Made by a program: the position numbers and the translations under genes
In this document: piece by piece, positions 24,301-37,600 of the stretch
Layout of the letters: each line of letters starts with the position of its first letter
How positions within the stretch are numbered: position 1 is the stretch's first letter
Notes under the pieces: generated by a model
The model's input: only the letters and a program-made list of their open reading frames with translations
The model's database searches: none
Told to the model about the DNA's origin: nothing
DNA from: Liolophura sinensis
Lineage: Eukaryota > Mollusca > Polyplacophora > Chitonida > Chitonidae
Assembly: GCF_032854445.1 (NCBI RefSeq)
Contig: NC_088295.1
Span: 88,307,836-88,371,835 of the forward strand
Direction: 5' to 3'
Length of the DNA: 64,000 nucleotides

Positions 24301-27300
24301 TATACAATTTTGCCTTTGATTTATGGCATGGGCTGGGAAGTCTTTTGTTATCAAGGATGGATTTTGATTGTGCGATCATTCACACAAATCTCAGTTGCGG
24401 TGGTGGAATCCCCTGGCTGTACCCCCAGCAATTAAGTTAGATCAGTGATGGACTGTTTTTATGGGGTTACACTCTGACAGTGGGATAATGGAAGATCTTT
24501 GGTAGGCTGCTGGACTGATAGTATTATGATTTGATGCCGACTTTCATTCCCTGACAGACAACTGTATCAGCAGTGGCCTCCACAGATCCTTGCCATTGAT
24601 CCAAGCTTCCCTGTATCTCAGCCATATCTTTCGCTGTAATACTCACCATAGAGGAAATCTACCTCAGAGTTGCTGTGTTACGGTGTTACCCTGTGGGTGA
24701 GATGGGTGCGGATACTCTCCTTGATCACCAGGTCAGTCACACTGTACTGATATGGTTTTGTAGAAGTCACTGCTAGTTTATACTGGTGTTTCCTCATTTT
24801 GAACTAAGTTGTGTATTTATTGTGATATATATTTATGTCCTGGCTAGGGTGTATCGATATTTAGAATACAGTATTTGTGAAAATGTGTTACTGTTATGTT
24901 TAATGTGACATCCTCATAATAAGTTCTCAGCATTTTCCTAAATATCAAGTATCAAATATCTGAATTTGTTTGTGAAGTAAAAAAAAAACTTAAGTAACTT
25001 TAGGGAATAGCCATTTCCTTCTTCTGAATGGCATTTTCAAGAGCATAGTGTGCGAGTCGCTTTAGAGGTAAATTATAATGATGTGGTGGTACAAAGGGGC
25101 ATAACTCAGACAAGAACTAAACTGCACCTGATCCTTCTTGAAAAAAAGGGGGGACTTAGAAGAGGGGCCCTTGGCTCATGTTTTGACTGTCTGAAAGAGG
25201 TCATGTGCAATGATTGGAAAGTCTGAGGCGAGTGTTTTTAGACACATCTCTACGGATACAGCATCTGGAAATGTAATATCAGAGAAGAATGTGTTGTGTA
25301 ACTGATCTTGTGGTGTACTGCTTTACGGAGTAGTTCGAGCTAGTCATGTGTCTGTTTCTGGCTGTTTTCTTTGCACAGATTTTTGAGCATAGGTTAAAAG
25401 TTCAAGGGAATTGTCTTGTTGAAGTAGTTTTGAGAGTTGCATCTACATACTATTGTTTTTGTTGTTAGTTTCTATATTAAAATTTCCCTTGTATAAAGTG
25501 TGTAAATATATAAATTTGTACGTGGTGTGCCTGTTTCCGAGGCCCATCTCCAACTTTGTGGGATTACCAGGATGAAGTTAAAGGAGGTATATGTAATCTT
25601 AGGGATCGAGTCAGGTGTTTTACTAACCATGCACATGGTAACTTTTGTATACACCTTGATGTCAGTGGTGTTTATCAGGCTCTGTATGAATCACTTCAGC
25701 TCTGAAGCATGCAATCTGATAAAGACATGAAGGGATGTGGAGGATTTTCGGCATCATGGAGAAGGTGCGGCTTTACTGAGGACAGATGTGAACCTGGTGG
25801 TGGTTGTTGATTGTATGCTTAGCACTGATATCCAGGAGCCTAAAGAGCGGGAACAATCTTGTTAGGTCACTGGATACAATTTACCTTGCTCATTGGCTGT
25901 GGTATTTTAGCATTCTCAGAGTTCCTAAGTCTTAAAAAATTCTCTGCCTGGTGTATGTGTATAAGGTTTTGCCAATCACTGTTTGACCTGATGTTATAAG
26001 ACTTCCCATCATTGCCTTTTGTGTGAGGTTTACCTTCATTTTGGGAAAAGGGAGGGCAAAATAGCGGAATGGAAACACTTTAACCTTGCTCGTGTACATA
26101 TAGGTTCTGTCCTGGCCGCTGACTGCTTGATGAAACCTGGATGACCATGGAGGGATTCCCTCTGTTCTCACTGAAATATGACCTGTACCCAAATGCTTCT
26201 CTCCATATTGGTTTAATTTGGTCAGAGAAGTAGCTGTTGGGGAACTGATGTTTGTCATGTACCGCTCCACAATTTGGTGTAGCTCCCAAAATAACCTGTT
26301 TCTCTTATGGAAATATCCATCATATACACATACACACAGTTGGATACGTGTAGTTTGATTGTAGTGTGAACGCATCATGGGCATACTTTTCTGTAATATA
26401 GACCATTGAACCACTAATTTCTCTGAGAATCTTTTACAAAGGTTCTTGTACTGTCAGAGAAGATTATAAATTAGGAGATTGAAAATTTTGGAAAAAAAAA
26501 ATTGAAAAAAATGGTACAAAACTAAACTACATTTGTCAGCAGCTGACATTAACATTACCTGTGTAACTAGAGCTGAACTAGTATATAACTAGTATATATC
26601 TTTTCAGTATATACTGTTTTAAACTGGACATGTATATTTTTCTGTAAGTGTTTTCTTTTTTTTGAAGTCATGGCCCTGTGTTCTGTTATAACGTAGTAAC
26701 AGGTTAACTCTACAACTTACTGTCTGTTGGTGTTTGCATATTCCTTTGTGTACGATTTACTCTAATTGAAATAGTTATTAACTTGACGAAGATCAACAGC
26801 TTGTGTATCCATTTGGATTTTTGTATAATGCCTTGAGTTTGTTATTGTTATTTTTTTGGTAGTCAGAACAATAGAGAACATGTTTGTTTCTGTACTATTT
26901 GTGCATGCAGACAAACTGGAGCTGCAGGAGAGAGCACTGGCATGCTCTCTGCACCAGTACCTGCCTGACTGCTAGTCTGCGCCACTGAGTGATTGGTGGT
27001 TAGTGCCGACAATCAAGTAGGAGGCATGGACAAAGAACAATAGTGCTCAGTGACTTTTCAATTCGATTAAGTAATGGTTCAATTAATGGAATGGTTCAGT
27101 GCCGGCCTGTCTCTCACTCAAAGAAATGTGATCATGCCCTTCAGCTCTCTCTGATCGTCTTTAGTGATTTTCTAACCAGCTGTCAAAAGCATCACCCCTT
27201 TAACCATCATTTCAAGTCATCTCCCTCTACCAGACATATAATTTGGAGGACCAGTAACGAAAATGGATTTGACAGTTGCCTTTATGATTAGTGCAATGTA

Positions 27301-28462
27301 TAGTCTCGAGTTCTTTATATCACCATGATCCAAGGAATGTGACTGTGGCAAATGCTGAAGTGAACATGTACCATATGCTGTTTGATGCCATAATTAATTT
27401 GTGATTTGAGTTCTGTAGTTCTGCATGTCATGGAGATAAAAAAAAAATATTGGATGTTATAATGATTTGATGAACAGCTGAGTCACAGATAGTGAACTTC
27501 ATTGCATGTTACATTGTTAGCTAGACCATGTAAGGCATACTTTAGAACTTTGGGCGTTTACTTCATGTGGTAGCCAGAGGGCTTTCTACCCTGGGGTGGG
27601 CAGCCTGGTAGAAATTCTGCAGCAGTACTCCTTGTCAAAATAATAAGTTTAGAACAAAACTTCCTCAGGCTGATGTGTTAAGCCTGAATTCAGATACCAT
27701 TATGGTCGTTTTCTCCACTCTTGATGACCTGAGGAAATTGTTGAAGGCGGCAAGCCTGCAAGTTTAGCATGTCAAACACATTCTTCATGTGCAAATAAAA
27801 ATCCGGATGCGTCACTGGAAACAGTGTGCTCTGTGAAATTAATAATTTTCTACTTGTCATAAATTGAAATCTCTGTGTCTTGTAATTAGGGAAATAAATT
27901 AGCATCTCGGTTTAAAATTTCCCCAAAATGAGACTCAATTTTCCTGTTGGCTCTGGCATTATTTTAGATGCAGTTGATTTTGAATTCATTTATGCAATTG
28001 ATGTCTGTAACTCGGTGCCAGCACTAATTAATAAAGTAAAAATATAGAAGTGTCCTGGGGTTGAACCAGATGGCACTTTGATTTTCAGTGTGATAATTTT
28101 ATTTGCTAACGATGTTCTGTAATTAGTGATTATTGTGTGGTTCATTATACAGTTCGTTTTTGGGCTGTTTTCTTGTATTGTCTGTTATATATTTAGCCTG
28201 TGACTTTCCTGGAAGTTAGAGTTTTTGTTAGTTAGAAAACTAGCCCCAAAAAAGCATAAATGCGACAAGCGGTGTGTGATAATCTTTTCAGCAAGGTTAC
28301 TTTTTCTCAACAATCCCTCTGGCTGAGGTAAACTGAACATCTGCTGTGAACATGCATAAAATCATGTTCTTTTATCTCTTTTGTAAATTTGTACTGCCTT
28401 TGAAAAATATTAAGAGGTGTTGATTTCTTGTTAAACATGATTTATTGTTTTACTGGTTTCAG
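21301..28462. other. Noncoding sequence upstream of the start-codon exon
   Basis: No exon or transposon could be recognised. Open frames at 23643-24086 (147 codons, minus) and 25932-26414 (160 codons, minus) have no family resemblance, and their composition is unremarkable. The stretch at 22570-23120 is dense in short words typical of homeodomain and GATA-type sites (GTAATTGA, CTTAATTACATG, GATAAAAGG, TATAATTACTGG) and is a candidate enhancer only. The segment ends in the acceptor described for the 5'UTR exon. Confidence 0.4.
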
Positions 28463-28540
28463 AAGGCACTTGGTGTTGGATGGCTGACTGTTACCTGGCT
28501 GGGGAACAAGACATCCCCCTGATTGACTATTGACCACACC
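28463..28540 (+). other. 5'UTR part of the first coding exon, with upstream splice acceptor
   Basis: A pyrimidine-rich stretch ending in TTTCAG (AG at 28461-28462) precedes the exon and looks like a true splice acceptor. The exon with the ATG would then begin at 28463, with one or more untranslated exons and the promoter further upstream. A TGA at 28520-28522 is in frame with the ATG and closes the frame upstream, which supports the start chosen. If the acceptor is not used, transcription starts somewhere nearby instead; no TATA box or initiator stands out. Confidence 0.6.
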
Positions 28541-28637
28541 ATGGCAGCTGTAACAATGATGGCCAGAAAATATTTCTCCCAATATCATATGACATCTACC
28601 TGTGTTATTCTTGTCATGTCATTAGTGCTTACGACAG
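28541..28637 (+). CDS. Coding exon 1: start codon and signal peptide
   Basis: The exon encodes residues 1-32 plus the first base of codon 33. The ATG has a strong start context, with A at -3 and G at +4. The N-terminal part holds R and K residues around 9-10, followed by a hydrophobic run at about residues 21-34 (CVILVMSLVLTT, then VL across the junction). This is a typical secretory signal peptide, with cleavage likely near G35/Q36. ATG codons at residues 6, 7 and 17 could also serve as starts, but the first has the best context. The exon ends ACGACAG followed by GTGAGT, a consensus donor, in phase 1. I did not find this peptide by family similarity, because signal peptides vary. The frame match to exon 2 is the main support. 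Confidence 0.85.
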
Positions 28638-31600
28638 GTGAGTCATTTGTTGTGAAATAATAGAATCATATTTCTCCAAGTTCTGTTTGTGTCCAATCAA
28701 GTAAAGGCTGCATGTCTTAAAGTAACTCCATGAAGATTTAAGCTTTATTAACTTTGGGTTTTGTTGCTCTGAAAGCAAGGCATATCATACGTTGAAATTA
28801 TATTTTAGCGTACTTGATCATCTCCGTTGTTGCAATTATATGTGAAATACAAAACTGTATTCCTTAAAGCTGATTTTCTGTGTGCAAAGTTGAAGATGCA
28901 TGTAAAGTAAAAAATTGTGTGGCAGTGTCCTATGTATGCAAGCCCCACGTCTGGGCAAAGTTGATAAAGGTGTAGTTTATACTCGGTGCTATTTCTGCTG
29001 TGAGTTGATGGTATAATGTCAGCAGACATGCTGCTTTCTTGATAATATTGCACTTCAAAAGACCAGTTGTCAACCACTCTTGAAACATTCTCAAATTCAT
29101 AACTATATTTTCTTGGCGACCATCTGGAGATGTTGGTGAGTAATTAGGCGTTATGGAGGGCGTTTTGAGACAACTCTGTGTTCTGTCGCCCATGTACGCC
29201 CCAAGCCGACAAGTATTTTCACTATTCTCAACTCAATCAATTCACATTACCTTTACTAATAATGGCCAGTTTCCTAACATAATTACAATTATTGCTGGTT
29301 TGAGCCATTGCAATAATAGGCTTCCTCTAGATGACTGGAGAGCAGCCTCAGAGCTTGCCCGGGGGCACAAGACTTCCTCGTGGTTTTAATGGGCACTACC
29401 CTCCGGAGGCAGTGACTGCGCACTTCTGTGCAATGGCAGAAAGGGAGATGTCTCGACCTCAGAAAGACTTGGTCACCCAGGCGAGAGTTATCACCACACC
29501 TCAGGGAGTTGTTGCTTTATCATTTTCACATGAGTCTCCACCTCAGCCTTATATATGTAGGTCCCACTGGCGATTTGTTTATCTGGGCTGTCATGGAGCT
29601 GTCATAAATGACAATAACCAGTGTGATTCGGTAAAGCACATTGCTATCTGAATGGTGCAGGATTAAGTACCTGTGAGGCAGGGTGTCCCTGTCTTGTGGG
29701 TTGCCTCCTGTCCCTTGCCTGATATGGAGATCCCCTCTCTCCTGATTGGGTACCTAAGCCAGATTGAGCCCTGAGGTCATCTGGTACCCTTGTCATGAGT
29801 GATTGCATTAGTGAAGGGCTCCAAAAGGTAACACTCACTCCATGTTTACCTAATCCATCCCAGATAAACCTGGAATCTGGTCACCCATTCCAGTCTTGTC
29901 AGAGCCTGACTGTCCCCGCCAAACCTTGTTACCCACATTCAGCATTCACCCCAGGGCAGCCATTAGAAGCAGTATATGTCCACTGACATACTGTAAACAA
30001 TTGTCCTTCCACCGACCTTGTTTAACATGCCCCAATTGAATGCAGATGACTGCCCTGTTAGGTTTAATCACAATCACATTGTGCCATATGCCATCCACAC
30101 AGTAAGCTGTTGCGCTGGAAATTGGTTTAGGAATGCACAAAAGTGTGCCTCTGTGGTGTATACATACATGATAATGGTGCACATGAACTCTGTATGTACA
30201 ATGAGGCCTGATCAAATCATGCTTTTTGTGAAGCCCTGAAAGTGTAGGTTTGTGTCCAAAAATCAAATTAAAAAACTGCTTTAATCACACTGAAAGTTGC
30301 TCCTTCATAGTTGAAAATGTGGAGGAATGAAAGCATGTTTTCTGTATTGTATAATAGTACAGTGACCCCTTGGTAAGCTTTGTCCAATGTGCATGAACAT
30401 ACCAATAGTTAATATAGAGTAAGTAGGGCAAAATGATGAAAGGACAATGTTTGTTTCCTAGGAATTTTCTGATGAGTCGATCTCAAATTGACCATTAATA
30501 GCTAGTTTAGTTTTGCAGGAAAGGTGTAGGAATTGGCAAGGAAAGTATTGCATGTGCGGTAGCCTGCTATGACAACCAACCAGCACCAGTCATTGCCTCT
30601 TGAGTAATGCATACATAAGCCAGGGTCAGCCAGAGCAGTAAATTGATACAGTAAGGATACGTATACGTAGGCTGCAAGCCACTTGGATTCTTTTTACCTC
30701 CCACATGTCTACATCTACACATACATACTTGTACATGTACATAGTCTGCGGTACAGCAGTCTGATGTGTCTTAGTGTGTCCGGTTTTCTACTTGGAATGA
30801 TTCCAAGTTCCTCTGAAACTTTTTCATCTGTAATGCACGCTGATGTGATGGGGAGAAATGTCAGCAGACAGTTAGGTCAAATATAACACACTGAGCTTGC
30901 TGTGTTTTGGCCGAGGTACATTTTACTTGTATAAGTACCTTATATTTTTTGGAGCTGTTATTGCTCCCAGCCGACCCCCTTTTCCTTCCTGTGTCTCTAG
31001 ACCAGGATAATCTTCAATGTCGGAGTAACACTGTGTGTGCCAAGAGCTCCTCATCAGCAGAATAACTGGTTCATGGCAGGCATCTCATTCAACATAGGTT
31101 CCCTGTCAGCTGTCCCAGGCCGTTTGATCAGCCGTCCTGTCAGTGAATGAGGCTATCAGCCCTCGCCTCATAGCTTTGCCAAAATCGTGTCATAATTTCT
31201 CATCGTATCGACCAGGGAATCTGTATCCAGACGATAACAGTACACAATACACAAATGATTTTTTGTATAAACTTGGCATCATTTACTATGTGTTCAGAAT
31301 TGAAGGGCAGAAATGTTGATGATGAATTGGTTAAAAAGAACCAATTAGAGGAATAGAAATGATATATGTAGATCAATTCCTAAATTTTCTAAAGATCTGA
31401 AGTTTGATTTCTGCTCGAGAAGAATGTAGCACGGAATAAAAATTTCTGCTGATCAGGAGCTGAACAGAAGATCTGTTGGCATGTAAAGAACTATCAGAAT
31501 GTAACACATTGATTTCTTGAAAGGTATGGAAGGGTATTTTGAACTGATATGGTTAATTGATATCAACATTATGCCAGATGAAAAACTTTGGAATATTTCT

Positions 31601-34600
31601 GTGGCTAGCTTAATTATGCAAAGTATGATTTAGTTTTGGGGGCAAAGACCCTGATTAAACATGTTTATACTTTGTAGTTTAGTAAATTTAATTGTCAACT
31701 ATACATGATTTACCCAGAACCCTTGCTTTGTTGGACCATTTTATAAGTCATTGAGCCTCTGGAAATAGCTCCGTAACCCTATGTTATGGTGGTGGGAGAG
31801 GGTATGTATAGTGGATAAGAAAACCTCTGTGAAAGCAAAGAGTTGTTTGTTGGTATCTCAATTAGCTTAGGTTACTGACATGCCAGATAAAGATCTTGCA
31901 AATCAGACCCAATTTCTTCCACAAGCCACATCTTCAGCTTTTGTCTGGTTTCCATATATGTTACCTGTGTGCACAGGTGAGTATAAGTATTGTAATGACA
32001 GGACATGCCTTTGATCACACCTGTTGGAATCTTTTTCTGGCTCACTTTGATGTTGTAATTCTGTAATTGCTGTACTTACTAACCAGGCCTCTGTGCATCA
32101 CCATCGAATCAAGCCTTCATTAGTCTATAATAGCATCTTGCATGTTGTTCTGGGAGAGTGAGTGTTGGATTCGCCGTCCCATCATTGTAACAAGCTCTCC
32201 TTGTGTAACACAATTGATTTATGGTATCTTCACTACCCCGGAGGACACACAAAGAAACCCAAGGAAGATAATTTTGCTTCATTTCATTCCATTCCAATTC
32301 TTTTGTATCCATCTGGTGAGGGAATTTTTTTCTTGGGACATGCTTCATCATTCCATTTTTGTTTTGGTCATGAGAAATGTGTTGTGAGCTCAGTTGATTA
32401 TCCTGGCAATGCATTGCAAGTGATTTAAGGGAGGTGTGACATGGTAGAAGTCAAAACTGAGTGATGTTTCCCCCTGATTTTCTGTCTCTTTAATATTCCT
32501 TGTCGATGTCTGATGGAGAGAGGCTGGGACGACCCTCAAACACCTTCAGATCTAATTAGAGCGTCATGGGTAAAGTTTGGACAGGCGGCAGTCTGCAGCA
32601 TCTCATGCTCTTGGGGTCAATCTGCTGTCCAGGTTAGCTCCCACTCCTCAATCATTCTCTCTCCTCCCCATTGATTTCCCTTTTTCTCCATTCTCTGGGC
32701 TTAGAACATTTTTTGCTGCTTATTTCCTCCAGTGCCCCATTCTGTAATGGCTCTACAAGCAGCAGTATGGAATTATACCTTCACAAAAGACAATGATGCA
32801 TGGCCAGCTTAATTTCAGACTTCAAACTCGCATGCAATCTCCTCACGTTTCATTTCAACATTTTTGCCGGACAAAGCTAGCCTGCAGATATCATAGGGTG
32901 CTAATGAGGAGACTTCAGGGAAATTGCCTAAGTGGAAATCTTTACTAGAAATTGCACAGATAATGGAAAGCATTGGAGATGACCTGTAAAAAATTGCTCT
33001 CAGTGTTCAACAGGCATCCATTTGTTGGGGTGTCCTTAAACCATTCTTTGTTCACATGGGAATCTATTGCTAAAACATTCTGTAATGCATTCCAATGGAG
33101 CTGAGGAATTGGAGGAGGGCACCCATATCTACCTGTGCAATAATACTTTGTAATAACTTGCTGTTCTCTAGCTGATGTTCAGAGATGTTATTGGAGTGCC
33201 TTTTTTCACTGTTGGCATATATTTTATTATTATATGGATATATTTGTTTGTTTGTTTGTTTATACATGCATTCAGAAAGTTTGTTTGATTCAAGGATCGA
33301 TGCAAAGAACCTTCAGTTTAGCACAACTTAACATTTATAGTCCAGAGAAAGAGGGAGTGATGTTTCACTCTCTCTCTCTCTCAACAGCAGGATGATGTTA
33401 CAAGTTCTTGTGGCTCTCTTGTAACTGAATACTGCTATTTGTGTGCTCTGTTTCTGTCTGCAATGACAGCAGATCTCTTAACCACTCCTATTAAACATTA
33501 CATGGTGTCTGGTTTATAATGGTCATGTGTCAAGCAGATCAACATTCCATACATTTTCCTTCTCATTTGGGCAAGCCTGTTTTACAGTTCATTAAATTAT
33601 TCATACATGAAAAAGGGTTGTGTGGAAAGAAAATTTGGAATGGCTTTCAGGTTGATAATTGTTTTCTGTAATTATAAGTACATTTATGTTTTTTTCATTG
33701 ATATGTCAGGCTGTTTATATTTTAATGTTGCTGAGAGTCTAAAAATTACATAGTAGTTAATTTTTATAAGTATGATTTCATGTTTAGGGTTTCCTCTCTT
33801 TTAGTTTCTGCAAAACTAGCCTTGGAGGATCCCATTTGTGGATTTGGTGAAGTAAATGTGTTCCTGCAGTTTTCAATACAGAAAAGACCTGTTCACAGTT
33901 TTCGTCCAAAAAGTGTGGCATATGCAAAACGAATCTGCCTGACTCGGCCATTACATTTTCTATTCACCCACACTGAAATCTTTGTAATTTAGGAGCATGT
34001 TTTGCAAGTTTTTTTCTTGCAATGATTGAAGTAAGAATACATGTTAGCAGAGATTATTACGAGAGTGACAGATCTTGTTTAGGGAAATGGCCACTGTCGA
34101 TTGCCTTACCTAATCTTCTCTCACAGCTGATTGGCTAATTTCAAGCTAGGATTCCCATCTGCCAATTGTTAATGGGTCTCGTGTTTTCCTTGACTGGAGC
34201 TGTCAGCCATTTTGTTTGATGTGATGGGCGCTGTAGGAACAAGACCTATTCAGTGGAGCGTGTTACACAATTACCTGAGACCTGGAAGCTCCTGCTGCGT
34301 GAGTGAAGTCACTTAAGCCAGGCAGTTCACTGCAGTAGGTTACTTTGTGGAGTTTCTGATGTAGGCATCAGAAACTGCAGATCTGTAAATATCAATCCTG
34401 TGCCCAAGATCCCCAAACTGCACCCAGGGGCAACCAGTCAAAGCTCAAGTAACATAGACGGCACACCCACCTAAATCATTCCTCAAAAATAGCATACAGC
34501 ACAGCTGTAACATGCAAGTCTGCGTGCAGGTCAAACTCTGATGTAAGGCAAGCCGTTATTTTAGTTTAGTGCTTGGCAGTTTTGAAAGCTGTGATAAAAG

Positions 34601-37600
34601 TAAGCAGCAGGGTATGCACTCTGGTTGTCCAGTGTGGTGGGGGTAGCAGATAGCATTTTGGCACAAAAGTATCGGCTGCCAGTGGAAAATAATTGGGTGA
34701 AGATTATGTAAGAACGTTTGGCATATCATTGGTGGCGTTCCAGAGGAAATGGACTGGAGAAGTTGAGTGAGCGTGTCAGAGTTGGGCAGTGCCTGACACA
34801 GAGGATTGCAGGAGTGGCTAATAGATGAGACTGACCTCTGATCTCTGACATCCTGGCACTTTGTGAGGAGTTTAATCAGGAATCTGTGCACCATGAAGAC
34901 CCATCTATTAATCAACTCCTCCCATACTGCCCTGTCTTTGTCTGTTTATCTGAGGTGTTTGAGCTGTAGGCACTTGCAAACTGTTTCTGACCTTTCCTCC
35001 AATCTTCACTGCCTGCATTAGCAGATCAAGCCTTCTGATGGTGTTTAGCATTATTGAAATGACATAATCCTGATAAGTTGTTCGTCTGTCAGTACTAAAG
35101 TGCCCCACAGCAATGTGCAGTAAAAAATGTGCTTTTGGTTTAACTGAAGTAGGATAGAGACTGATCACAATACAGTCTTAATATGGTAATATCTCATCGA
35201 TTATTTATTATGAAAATATAATAAGGGCTTTTATTGTTTATCATTGAATTTCTCTGTTTAAAAAGGCTATCTATAGGCAAACATTAGGATATTTTTTCTT
35301 AAAGAAATATAAGCAATAATGTTCAGCAATAAAGTATCTAAATCTCTTTACATTTCCCCGCAAAAAAGCATTTTTAGAAGGAAATAAATGTCCTAAAATA
35401 TTATTTTTGGCACTGAAAGTTTAAATTTTCTTGAAGCATATCATCCCACATTCCAAACAAACCTCAAAACACCTTTCTGAAATCAGTAGAGCACTTAAAA
35501 TCAGGAAAATTGGCATGTTTATCGTGGGTGTAATTTATAGTCATTTAGGGTAATAGTGTTACTACACATAACACCACCATCCCCTACACTTCTGTTTTCA
35601 CCAACACTACACATGACACCATCATCCCCTACACATAACACCACCATCCCTACACTTCTGTTCTCGCCAACACTACACATAACACCACCATCCCCTACAC
35701 TTCTGTTCTCATCAACACTACACATAACACCATCATCCCCTACACTTCTGTTCTCACCAACACTACACATAACACCATCATCCCCTACGCATAACACCAC
35801 CATCCCTACACTTCTGTTCTCGCCAACACTACACATAACACCATCATCCCCTACAGTTCTGTTCTCACCAACACTACACACAACACCACCATCCCCTACA
35901 CTTCTGTTCTCACCAACACTACACATAACACCACCATCCCCTACACTTCTGTTCTCACCAACACTACATATAACACCATCATCCCCTACACATAACACCA
36001 CCATCCCTACACTTCTGTTTTCACCAACACTACACATAACACCACCATCCCCTACACTTCTGTTCTCACCAACACTACACATAACACCATCATCCCTTAT
36101 ACATAACACCACCGTCCCCTACACTTCTGTTTTCACCAACACTACACGTAACACCACAACCCCTACACATAACACCACCATCCACTACACTTCTGTTCTC
36201 ACCAACACTAAACATAACACCACCACCCCCTATACATAACACCACCACCCCCTACACTTCTGTTCTCACCAACACTACACATTACACCACCACCCTCTAC
36301 ACTTCTGTTCTCACCAACACTACACATAACACCACCACCCCCTACACTTCTGTTCTCACCAACATTACACGTAACACCACCACCCCCTACACTTCTGTTC
36401 TCACCAACATTACACATAACACCACCGCCCCCTACACTCTACACCATCATCCCCTACACTTCTGTTTTCACCAGCACTGTGCATGAACCCTGATCAATCA
36501 CTACATTTCATCTCTATTTAAACATGCTGATCATTGGCTTCAAATTGGCTTTAAATCATTTTTCTGATTTTTGTGCATTCACACTACAGTGAACACTTCT
36601 AGATATTCGATGGACTGTTAGCTGTACCAGTGTGTGTTAAGTCCTCTTTGATGGCTGTGATTGTTCCCTGGTGTCTGAAAACTTGATCCCTTGGTCTGAG
36701 TTTGTATTGGGAGACAGACCACCCAGCCCAGAGCACCTCCCAGACTACCAGGAATTCCCAGTTCCTCTCAGAAGGATTCTAGCATGGGCTACCTGTCCAT
36801 TCCACCACTGACCTGCCATGACCTCATTTTAGATCTCACTGCTGATTGGGTCCACAAAGGGCAACCATGTTTCCATGACAACCATTTAAAGTATAAACAA
36901 TAGGCTCCCTTTATTGCCACTCAAGTAGCCTACATAAATAAACTTATTACAGCCAATACAACTGGGCTGGCTAGTCAGACTTTGATGTTGCCTCTTGGGT
37001 ACATCTGTGTTTAAAGGGGCTTCCCTGTTTGTCTCCTGTTGTTTTGGGGGTTGTCTCTAGTCTACCCCACTACAAGCCTGTAGATGCCCCCTGTATGGCA
37101 ATCAGGGGAGATGTTGGAGTTGAGTATAAGCCTAAGGCCCTACTAACTGCCCCAGGGAGGGTTTCTGCCCTGACTTGGGGCCTAGCCTTTACCATCTGTG
37201 ATGACCAGGCAGGTGAAAACCTGTTTGTTGTTCTAGATAGAGCTTCTGACAGTTTAGAGACATAAGTCTTACTGAGGCCAGGAGAGCAGTCTCTTTATTT
37301 AGTTACAGTTTGTGTTCTCAGGGTTCATGTATACTGTTAAAATTGCCTTCAGAGCAGTTTGGGGGATCCAGGGTGACTGATGAGTTATCAGATGGGTTAA
37401 CCCTATACTCTAAGTATCTCCTGCCTGGGACCAGCAGGGTTGGGGCTCCTGTAGTTTGCTGCAGCCTATCAGTACTTGGACATCCTCTTAGAGAGTATTT
37501 GGTTAACAGTTTTTAATCAGACTGACAGTACTAACAAGACTGGTTGTTTTTCTGATAAGCTGCCACAGGGGGACTGTATTGTCAGGTTGGGTATGGCAGC

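Noticed and set aside
25932-26414. 160-codon minus-strand open frame
   Set aside because: No recognisable domain, no supporting splice or promoter context; the length is plausible by chance in 64 kb on six frames.
35519-36417. Long overlapping open frames on both strands (227 and 197 codons, plus a 69-codon minus frame)
   Set aside because: They are produced by a 45-bp tandem repeat, whose length is a multiple of three. No splice context, start context or protein family supports them.
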